Part shown: positions 1-9,250 of the stretch, piece after piece
How positions within the stretch are numbered: the stretch's first letter is position 1
How the letters are laid out: every line of letters begins with the position of its first letter
Origin: Oxyruncus cristatus
Taxonomy: Eukaryota; Chordata; Aves; Passeriformes; Cotingidae
Reading direction: 5' to 3'
Assembly (NCBI GenBank): GCA_013399855.1
Contig: VXAY01006792.1
Span: 751,387 to 815,386 of the forward strand
DNA: 64,000 nucleotides
Made by a program: the position numbers and the translations under genes
The notes under the pieces: model-generated
What the model saw: the letters and a program-made list of their open reading frames with translations, nothing else
Told to the model about the DNA's origin: nothing
Database searches by the model: none

Positions 1-404
1 CATTTGCCACAAGCACGTAAACTTGGGTGCAGTCCAAACATCTCATGCTCAAGAACATGATGAAGATAGCATGAGAACAGAAAGATTTGCCATCTGAGTG
101 ATAGTAGGCACTATCAGCAACAGTTCAAATGAAACAAGACTAAAAAATCCAAAGCATCCAGTTGTTGATGTGGGGGTGCTGCTAGTAGTATTTTCAATTA
201 TCATCATTCTGCATTAACCACATTTATAAAAAACAGCCTTTCACATTTATAATGCCTTTCGGCACAAGCAACTCAGAATTATCCAGACCCTCGTTTTTTC
301 CAACCTCTTTTTTTCTTTCTTTCTTTATCATGAAACCAGTAAAGGTCTATTATCCACGAAGTTGCTCACTCAGTGCACATTTCCATACTTTCCCATTCAT
401 TTTT
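1..404. other. Unique non-coding sequence, nothing recognised
   Basis: AT-rich single-copy sequence containing a T-rich, pyrimidine-biased stretch near 290-330. I see no repeat family, RNA gene or exon with plausible splice sites. A short open frame at 252-446 has no recognisable domain and looks like chance. Confidence 0.5.
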
Positions 405-880
405 ATTGAAATCAGGCGGCGGTCGGAGGGACCCGCATTCCCGTGAAACGGGGCAGACATCCTTTAACCTGCATGTATCACTTTGTGAGGGTGATATGAT
501 CTCTGTTCACTACAAGACCACAGTTTCGTTAAGAGCTAAAAAAGACATGGGCTCATTTTCCCTCGAAGCTGCTGCCTTGAAACCGGTAGCAAACCAAAGC
601 CATCGCTGCTGCGAACCAAAGGTCACGTTCAGAAAAATGAAACCATACATGAATAGAAAAGGGCTCCAAAGCCTCGCCGACAAACTCATTTTGAGGCTCG
701 TGCTATCTCTTTGAGTGGGTGTGTGTGTCAACAGTCTCAAGAGAAGCGTCAACAAATATCTCTGAATTCTAATGTTGGCGCCGCTGCAGCATTTTAAACG
801 CCGACAGCCTGATGTACAATGTGGAATATGAATTTCTGTTAGTGGGAAATTGTATCCCGGTTTACGCTGTGAAGTTTGTT
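405..880. promoter_or_regulatory. CpG-rich patch, candidate conserved regulatory element
   Basis: This block holds roughly twenty CpG dinucleotides in under 500 bp, close to what base composition alone predicts. Most of the window is strongly CpG-depleted. CpGs cluster at 415-450 and again through 560-870, including a GGCGCC site near 778. No CR1 or other repeat matches. Open frames on both strands (373-714 plus, 510-893 minus) begin at GTG rather than ATG and resemble no family. The texture suits an unmethylated enhancer or a small promoter-like island. Which one cannot be told from sequence alone. Confidence 0.4.
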
Positions 881-3339
881 GTATGCTTCCCACCTTAAAT
901 TAGGGCTGGCTGTCTATAGGTAGCAGCAGGCAAAGCAGCAATATTTTTTTCATTCATCAGACTCATTTCAGGGCATTTCTCAATCACTCTGAAATGGGGA
1001 AAAAAGAAACAACATCCTTTAGGAGGAATGCTCAAAGTGCTCCGTCATTGTTAATAACCCTGTATGCATTTAAGAGAATGAATATTTACATTACAAATTC
1101 AAGACAGAGTTACATTGGAGAAATGCCTATCTGCATGTAGCATAACATCAGGGAACTTCAACTTCACAAATTGGAGAAAGGGGGGAGCAAATTCCCCCTC
1201 CCCCCTCCCCGTTGTCTTTCTGCCTCTTTTATTAATTTTACTTTTCAAAAAAGGTAGCTTTTTCTGCTGCAACAGAAAAACTGGAGTTGTCTTAAGCTTG
1301 GGAGTAAACAATATTTACTGTCATAGAGCAGGGATTCTGTAAGCAGTGAACAATGAACGCTTTGCTCACACGGCTGACCCCGGTGTTTCCAGGCACACTC
1401 CTATTCAATCCAGTGGTACTAGGAAGGCAATTAACTCATCAATTGCCCGTCAAGAACACAGAGCTGGAATAACAGCATTTATTTTTCAAAAACAAACAAA
1501 CAAAAAAGTTGAAGGCAGATACTCACTTGAATTTATATTCATTTTATTTTTAATTCTTTTTAACAGAACTATAGGCAAAATACATGTTAGATCAGTTTTT
1601 CTTATCACTGCTGTCTGACTTTCCTCACAAAAAAAGCGTCCTGCTCTCTGTCTCTTGCAGAGTGCAGGTACAGAGGATGGCTTAGCATGGCCCCTGCTTT
1701 TCAGAGCTCAGGAACGATTGCTGATGTCTCTGTCTCCAGCAGCAGAAATTGAGTACAATATGAAAGCCATGCTCCTTTAAACTTCTGAATTGGAAGAAAA
1801 AATGGAAATAAAAACTATGTTTTTTTACAAAACTGCACTCTGATAAATGCAGAGGGCCTCAGTAGACAGAGATGTTTAGAAACTAATACGTGTATGTATC
1901 AGTGAGATAATTCAGTTAGACTTACTGAAAAGAAACTTCACCCCATAAACTCCACATGAAATTTGTAATTTTTTTAAAAAAATCTTATTACTGGACTTGA
2001 TTCAATGTTTGCAGCTGATAGAGAAGTCATTGCAACTGGTGTAAGAGGTTATCCTGGGTAATTAACCTCACTGGAGCACTGTACTTTTCCCATCAGAACA
2101 CACCCAGTGCTCCTCCCCAACCAGTGGGTTGTGGTGTACATTTTGTCTGAAAACAGACTGCTAACAGTGAGAAACTGCTTCCATATTCCACTCCTTATAA
2201 GCCATTTGTCTTATACCCTTCTTACATAAAATAAATGTATGGAATTCCATAAATACCTTAAAACCACACACCTTATATCAGACCTATGTTATGTTTTCAA
2301 ACTTTTTTTGTGAAACTTTTAAATCTTCCCTTTGTTCTTTTATAAAAGTACCATGAAATATGGATATTTTCTCAGAAATAAATTTAAATACATGGAATAG
2401 CCTGGAAATTATCTCTCTTGGATGGTTTTCCGGAACAAAACATCCTTTTTGCAACTACTTCCTGATTTATAGGTCAATGAGTTTCTGTTCCATTAGCAAT
2501 AGGCAAGAACACCTCTGTCTACTGCTAGTATTTAACTACATCAGCGTCAAATAATTACAGAGCTTTTCATGCTCTTTGTGGGAGTCTCCTTCTCTTGAGG
2601 TTTCATCATGGTTTTTTTATTTCTTGTTTCATGGTTGGTCAGATTTTTTTGCATAAGAAATGAAAATCCGATAAGAAATCTGAATAAATGGCCGTGGGGT
2701 GAGTGCGACTTCCTGTTCACTGCCATATTACATCCACTTACGTCTCTTTTTTTAGTTCCCCTCCCATACATACTTTCTTTCTCAGCCAAGTGGGCAATGT
2801 TTTAAAGACCCAGGCCATGGGTGGATTCTGTGCCTCAGTTGTCCCTGGGGTATTTTTGTGGCAACTCCAAGGCATCACCAGGGATAGGGACACAGAGAAC
2901 AAAGAGGCAATCACTGCACTTGCTTGCAAGCTAAGTGGAAGAGATCTGGATCATGGATTGGAGATGCCTTGGTTCACAGGCAATGGTGTTATTTCTCAAT
3001 CATCTTATTGATAATTTATTTTAAAACCTTTTTTGCCTTTGTTCTGCTTGTAGACCACTACAAAGACACTCTAAAGTCTAGGTTTCCACCCAGACACATT
3101 AAAGTGTTACAACAACTCTTCAGCTTCAACTCCTAGCAAGGTGTTTACACTGATAGACTTACGTAACTATCCAGATCTTCACTTACCCTCCTTTTTGCCT
3201 GTTGGAAGCTGGGTTTTCCTGGTAATTTTAGAACATTTTCTTTTCAAGACCTGCATCTCTGTGACCAAACAGCATCACAGCTTCATTTTACTTCTCAGTC
3301 ATTCCCAGACTGTATTGACATCTTCATTCCTAGTCCCCA
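881..3339. other. Unique non-coding sequence
   Basis: Mostly AT-rich single-copy sequence. The only clear structure is the G/C inverted repeat at 1179-1206, listed separately. A pyrimidine tract ending in CAG at 1640-1660 resembles a splice acceptor but leads into no recognisable exon. An imperfect stem at 2045-2069 has 7-bp arms (GAGGTTA/TAACCTC). No repeat family is recognised before the old CR1 relic. Confidence 0.45.
1179..1206. repeat. Perfect 9-bp G/C inverted repeat
   Basis: AGGGGGGAG at 1179-1187 is the exact reverse complement of CTCCCCCCT at 1198-1206, with a 10-nt spacer. The right arm is part of a longer C-run cluster that ends at 1210. The motif could form a hairpin, or a G-rich structure on the minus strand. 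It could also be no more than a low-complexity tract. Confidence 0.6.
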
Positions 3340-3820
3340 GCCATGACCTTGTGTTCTGTTCAATTTCAATGCTACCTCCAGTCCAAAAGTTATCAAGTTC
3401 TTTATCTATGATACTCTGATCCTCCTCCTGACTATAGCTACCTCCTAGTTTTGGTTCATTAGCAAACATCCCCACCACCCCTCTTCCTTCCATCCTTTCT
3501 CCTGCCACAGTCACAGGTGAAAATATTCAAAAAGATCCAGTCTAGAAGTGATTGCTGAGTGACCATTTTTCAGGTCAGCACTTCCCATCTTAAGACTTCT
3601 CAGTTTTGTCTCACTTGAGTGGGCTCCTGACCCACCCTCTAATCCTTCTGCTCATTCCCCTCTCCTCCAGTTCAACTGATCATTACCCCGTATCAAATGC
3701 ATTACTGAAGTCTGGGTAGACAGTATCTAACGCATTTCCTTTGACTCAAAAATCAGCTACCTTATCAGAGGAAACTATCAGGATAGTTTGGCACAATCTA
3801 CCTTTGGTAGACAGCAGACA
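3340..3820 (-). mobile_element. Ancient CR1/L3-like LINE fragment (reverse transcriptase region)
   Basis: Read on the minus strand, positions about 3687-3722 translate to VYPDFSNAFDTG. This is a decayed form of the CR1-family reverse-transcriptase motif YLDFSKAFDTV. A TGA interrupts the same frame shortly upstream. The flanking DNA (about 3710-3815) keeps CR1/L3 wording: the stretch encoding the residues before the motif, and the conserved TTTGGCACAATCTACC context. The piece around 3395-3470 fits the region downstream of the catalytic domain in the same orientation. Divergence is far higher than in the other CR1 copies here, so this is an old insertion. Its outer borders are approximate. Confidence 0.72.
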
Positions 3821-5039
3821 GATGGTGAGAGGCAGATGGGGAGGGAATAAAAGGAAACCCATGTGGAAAAAAAGGAAAGCCATACAGGGAGCTGCTCAGC
3901 CTGGCAGGCAGGGACTGTGGTATTCCGGCACCACAGACGCTGTCATTCTTCTACAAGCAGCAAAACAGCAGAGGGGTTTAAGGAAGAAAGGGATAGAAGG
4001 AGAAGAGTACAACAGTACTCATCCAAAATGGGGGGGTTGGAATAAGGAAAAGCAGTAAACCTAATGATCATGTTTGCCAGCATGGCTGTTGACACGTTGA
4101 ATGATGACAAATGGCAAAGGTGAACAGGAAACACAAATAGTGTTCGTTTTTCTCATAGCAGGAGAGCTAAAAAAAATCAAATGTAACCAAACAAGCCAGT
4201 TTTCATTTCACATAAAATGTAATTAAAACAGGGAATTCGTGGAAACCAAAAGCTGAGGCCTGTACAGCTTATGTACCTGTGTGGAAGAAAATTGCAAAAG
4301 CTTTCCAGCAGAAAGATAAAATCCTGTGTCAAAAAGCCCCTATGTGACAGACTGCTGGAGCCTAACAGGGCACCCTTCTGCAGCAAAGCACTCCTGTGTC
4401 TGCTTATTTTCTCCTGCTCCTCCCTAGGACCTCTACTCTCAGGTTTGGTGGGGGTTTTTTGTTTAAGGTGTTTTTTTTTTTTTAATTATTTTTAATTTAT
4501 TTATTCCATGGGAATACATTTTTATTCTAATTTTCCACATTTGTAAATGCTCTGAGACCCTTGAGAGCTTCCCGTGGATTTTAGACCAGTTTAGATTTGG
4601 ACTCTGTCTTTTCAACCCAGGATCAGGTCTGTGAGCCTTGGACAGAAACACCTACCAGGGTCAAGCAGTGATCTGCAAGTTTGCCTCTACTCTGCTCTGT
4701 TCTTGGAAACCACTTGGTCTCGCCATTCCTACGTCATATGATGGAGCAGCCCACAGTGAATTATTTCCACTATCCCTCTGCAATCTTCCCTTCCTCTTTG
4801 AATCTACATCAATCATTTAGGAAAGTATTTGTTCCTAACTGTGCCTCAGGGGCCAATGAGCCATGGTCACTTTACGAATGAGCACTTGAACTCATATTCC
4901 CCAATTAGTTTTATTTTACCTATTAAGGATTAATGTCCAAAAGCTCATTGGCTGGTAAAATGCAAATACTTTTACCTTGACAGGAATGCCTAAAAAATTA
5001 TTGGGAAGTATATTCTATGAGGTCCCAAATGATTAGCAG
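3821..5039. other. Unique sequence with a purine-rich patch
   Basis: Positions 3825-4040 are strongly purine-rich on the plus strand. That explains the open frames on this strand (3741-4058), which show no domain. A T-rich tract lies at 4460-4500. Nothing else is recognised. Confidence 0.4.
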
Positions 5040-5460
5040 TAGCAGTGTTCACTAAGACTAAAGACTAGCAAATAATAAAGTTACTATGCTAAACCAAACC
5101 TGCGTTGTGCTTTGATTTCTATTTGAGGGTTGTACACAACTAATATAGTGCAGTAATACTAAAGCACTATTCAGTAAAACCCTGAGCAGTTACCATTTAC
5201 AGTATATCATAGTCAGATGACAGCAGGAATGGTGGGAGTTCATTACAGGGACCATGAATTGTTGGAGGTAATTTAGATTACAATTTAAAGTTTAATTTAA
5301 AAATCTATCAACAAATGTGAAAGTGCTCGGGGAACATTTTAAAATGCACTTTAATCTCACCAGCACAAATAGCTTTTCAGAGCCCTAAACATCATCACCT
5401 GGAAAAACAGTAAAACTTTACTGCATCTTTAATTAAATTACAAACACAAAGGATAATTAA
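5040..5460. promoter_or_regulatory. AT-rich candidate conserved non-coding block
   Basis: Repeat-free, AT-rich sequence with several TTTAATT/TAATTTA motifs and no long open frame. The texture resembles vertebrate conserved non-coding DNA. No alignment supports this, so it is a weak inference. Confidence 0.22.
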
Positions 5461-5602
5461 CTTTTTTTATTCTTATTTTATTCATGCCATTGTTTCCCTT
5501 CAGAGTCAATATCTCCAAGTTGCAGGAACAGGATGTTATGAAGAAGTTTACAGCCTGCACATTCCCCCAGGATGTTATTGCATCAGGCAGATGAAGTGCC
5601 AT

Positions 5603-5640
5603 ACACGCGCACGCACACACACACGCACAGAAACACACAC
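5603..5640. repeat. Interrupted CA microsatellite
   Basis: An alternating purine-pyrimidine tract made of CA and CG steps (5603-5630), followed by a short CA run (5633-5640). The open frame across it on the minus strand, rich in Cys, Ala and Val, is a by-product of the repeat. Confidence 0.85.
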
Positions 5641-7859
5641 CAAATCAACAGGGGTACCAGACACTGACTAAGATGTTCACCAAACCATGTAAGAAGCCTG
5701 CTTTGAAAAAAAAGAAGAGGAATGAATCAATCAGCCAGCCAGTCGAAAAGGGAAGGCAGACTTTGTTGTCCTCAGCATGTACTGCAGGGGCCACACGGTT
5801 CATACCATAGGACAGCTGAGAAATTAGAATCCAGCTTGCTCAATCTGGCCCCTCAGAAATGAAGCAATTCTCTTATGTCTTGATTTACCTTGACTTCCAA
5901 GGCCCCATCATCCCACCATTATTTCTTGACTTTAAGGATTCAGAGAGCATGTGTTTTTCTCCATGTTAATCTGCAAAACCAGGCCAAATTCTTAGTGGGA
6001 ATGGTTATTCCTAATGCCTCTGAGACATTGTTTTAATTTTATTTTATTTTCCAATTGAGCATGTCTGGGTTCAAACCTGTCTTGGGTCATGGCTCTACAA
6101 ATTGTCCTCAGCAAGCCCCCGAGCACTTGCTCATATTGAGATATGTGCATTGGCATTGCCTTTAAAGTAGCTTGTACCAAAGCATTCAAGGACATGTTCA
6201 TCTCTACAGCCTTAAATTGGGGAGTGTGTGAGAGAGACAGAGAAAAAACATAGCCAGGTGCTGGTATTTGCATAGCTTTGCCTCCAAATCATGATCATTT
6301 GGTGTTGCTCAGGTTGATTAGAGGTGCGGGTAGAACAAGAACACAAAACTAAGCTTACCTGACAGAAAGCTGCTGCTTGGAAAATATTGCACAAACTTGG
6401 AGCAAGAGCTTTGAAATTCTTGATGTTATTAAGGAGGCCGGTTTGAGTTCCTGAAAAACTCTGAAATCGGGCAGTTTTGGTAATTTCGGCAATGACATTT
6501 AGTTTTCCCCGCACCCAGCAGGACTGCTCACTTGAGGAGAAGAAATAAAATCAAATCTGCTTTCTTTCATCACCCCCCAATTTACTCCAGGATTTGCATA
6601 TGTGTCTAAAAGCATAAAGCACAATTTGGTGATATCAGGGCTAATCTGCTGATTTACCACCATCAAAAGAGGTGGTCCCATCACTGCCAGTTTTGACCAG
6701 CTGCAGATCCCACACTGACCCTTTTGATGTTTCCATCTTATGGTGTGCAGATCCAAATTGCTAAGCCAGTGGAAAAACTGTTTTCTTGCACTGGTTTCCA
6801 CCCAGACTGGCGAGGAAATTTCTGACGATGCTCATGCAAGCACAAAAAGGATAGGATCACCTGGAGAGGGAATAAATAAGACAGAGATTGTCCTCTTTCA
6901 GCTGCATCGAGACATTACATCATTTCAATTATATTGTTGAAACAGCCATTTTGAGAGATGTCTTTTGGGGCAAAGTGCTGGCCACAAGAGAATCGGGACT
7001 GTGAGCAGACACACAGCCTCTTGTTTGGTAACTCTGGGAAACAGGGCTTCTGGGCAAGCTTTTCTTGTTACACGATTTCATCAAAGGCAGTGTTACCCCA
7101 CCAGAGATGGAAGCCAAACAGCTGCAAAGTGGTTTCAAAACAGAAGTCATGGCTCGGTGAATACAGCCACACAGCTTCCTCTTCAAAGGCAGATTGCTCA
7201 AGCCACAGGCAAAATGAATTTGGACCTGTCTGCAAAATGCTGGGTAGACATACCAAGAGAAACATCTGACTTCATCACATTTTTTTCCACTCCTGGGGGG
7301 AATAACCAAAAATACCCCAAATTTTGGCTAACAGCTTAAGGCCAAGGAATGAAAGACAAGAACATATGTGTTCAGTTGTTGTGGGACTGAGAAGCTTTAT
7401 GAAATCTCTGTCATGAGTCTTTGCTGCCCTCTGTACATAAACGAGTTACATGCTCAAGGCACATAATCAACAACCGCCTTTGTAAAAGGCACAAACCCCC
7501 TTCTGGGGCTGGTCCTGCTCCCAACCCCAGCTCTGCCAACACTTACACACCTGAGCAATAACCTACAAAATGACCAAGACTGCCCAAGATGAGAGTCTAC
7601 TGACCCAGACACTCTGCACAGCCCCTCTCTTACACACGCAGAGGACTGTGTGGTATTGAGGGATCCCACAATCAGGTGCATGCTACAAAGACAAAATAAT
7701 GTGTAAATACGTAAAATGAATATTGGAGGAGCAGGGCACGACACAGGGAGGTGAGAGGGAGGGAGAGGGACTGCCATGCTCTGGAAATAAGTGTAAGACT
7801 TCATTACGTGAGCAGAAATAAAGAAATAGCACAGAATAAAAGGAGTACCACACAAACTA
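5641..7859. other. Unique non-coding sequence
   Basis: Average-composition sequence with overlapping open frames of up to about 137 codons on both strands (for example 6929-7309 minus, 6965-7339 plus, 7454-7867 minus). None has a recognisable domain, and opposing overlaps like these are typical of chance. A tiny perfect stem (GCCTTT/AAAGGC) sits near 7477-7491. Nothing else is recognised. Confidence 0.4.
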
Positions 7860-8310
7860 TATATCATTTTAATTAAAATCTACTATCTGCTAAATATATG
7901 TACAGCTGTTGGATTTCCTGAGCCAACTGATTCAAATAGGTTTCACAAGGGCTCACAGATAAGGAATTAAAAAATAAAATCAGGAGTTCCTTGATAACTA
8001 GCTGGAAACTGATCCCCTTTTGGGAAAGTCTTTATTTTATGTAAGTTAATATGGGAGGGGGTGTTGATCACAGAAGACAAGACTCTTAATTCCTTTCAAA
8101 TAAAATGAGCAGGCTTGACACGGTGCTATCACAGAAGAGAAAGAGCTGCCTGTGTGTATTAAACGTTAGTGCTTTGCCTGCTTAATTATTGGTTAATCTA
8201 GCAATTTAGCATGCTTCATTTAATTCTAATTAGGAGAATTAATAGGCAGGGAATAAAGATTTAAATAGACTGGCACAAAACAAAACCAAGACTTAAACTG
8301 CTCTTGGAAA
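7860..8310. promoter_or_regulatory. Candidate conserved block with clustered homeodomain-type sites
   Basis: Between 8182 and 8243 there are TAATTA (8183-8188), TTAATC, TTTAATT, the palindrome CTAATTAG (8226-8233) and ATTAAT. That is five TAAT-type cores in about 60 bp. The surrounding sequence is repeat-free and ends at a 22-base T run. Such clusters are common in developmental enhancers, but AT-rich DNA also produces them by chance. The functional call is inference. Confidence 0.38.
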
Positions 8311-8317
8311 ATGAAGC

Positions 8318-8339
8318 TTTTTTTTTTTTTTTTTTTTTT
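8318..8339. repeat. T22 homopolymer
   Basis: An uninterrupted run of 22 T immediately follows an AAGC. No retroposon body is recognised on either side, so it is not clearly a retroposon tail. Confidence 0.9.
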
Positions 8340-8899
8340 AAATACAATTCCTACAGCTTCTCATGTCTCTCCTCAACAATGCTGCTATCTCAAATGGGAG
8401 GGCCTAGGTCAAATGGGTGACTTTAAAATACCCGGGGCTCACTCCTCCCTTGGTGTGGATGGGTAGAGTCGTGGAGATTTACACCACAGCTCAGGATCAG
8501 GGTGTTTCTTTTTGTTCCTCTCTCTCCCTCTGAGTCTTGACTTTGGGGTTTGACTTCGCCCTCTGAAAAGGACATATGATATTGTAGGAGATTACTGTAT
8601 TATTTTTACACATCTCTCTCACTTTCTGTCTTTTTTTTGGTTTAAGAGCACTGAGGGTAGGAGATAATTTAGTAGTGACACCATCCTCAGGAGTTACACA
8701 CCATTCATGTTAAGTGATGCCTTAACTCGTGGAATTGTAAATTATTTTATTCCTTCCTCAGTCTGATGCCTTCTTTATTTTCTCTCTCCTGGCAAAGCTT
8801 TGGGGGATGAAGACACACTCCTTTTCCACTTCACCAGCTGGCTGCCTTCCATTCCTGCCGCCCCCAAATGTTACAGCCTGATTTGCATGGTGTGTTTGT
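8340..8899. other. Unique non-coding sequence
   Basis: Pyrimidine-leaning single-copy sequence with several CT-rich runs (8515-8535, 8612-8640). No repeat family or exon is recognised. Confidence 0.4.
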
Positions 8900-9250
8900 C
8901 TTTGCTAATCAAGCCGCGTACTCTGACAAGTCCTACGACATTGGACATGGCTGTTCTTCTAATTAAGGTGCTAATTGAATTAAATGGCTGCGGTAATGAG
9001 CAGATGAGCAGCATAAAAAGTAAAGAGTCAGATAGGCCAATTAACAAAAGAGCTGAGCATAATTATAACATTTAAAATACATGCAGCTCTGTACCAATAT
9101 TGTTAATTGTTACAGGGGAATTTATGATAATTGGCTCAACAACAGGCATGCAGGCTTAACCTGGGATGAAGCCTGTAATTAAAAAAATGATATTCAACAC
9201 AAAATACAGAGCAGGGGTAATTAACACTTGATTTACATAAAAGATGTTTA
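8900..9250. promoter_or_regulatory. Candidate conserved non-coding block
   Basis: Repeat-free sequence rich in AATTA, TTAATTG and ATAATTAT-type motifs. A perfect 7-bp inverted repeat (CAGGCTT 9151-9157, AAGCCTG 9169-9175) surrounds an 11-nt loop. The open frame at 8800-9075 ends inside the block and shows no domain. The combination resembles a developmental enhancer, inferred from texture only. Confidence 0.38.

Noticed and set aside
373..893. Overlapping 113- and 127-codon frames in the CpG-rich patch
   Set aside because: Both begin at GTG, they lie on opposite strands, and neither has a domain. Low stop density follows from the base composition.
1640..1672. Splice-acceptor-like pyrimidine tract followed by AGTGCAG and then GTACAG, which could define a 7-nt micro-exon
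   Set aside because: Seven bases with no flanking exons or branch-site evidence are indistinguishable from chance.
5438..5638. Cys/Ala/Val-rich small protein
   Set aside because: It is a direct translation of the CA/CG microsatellite.
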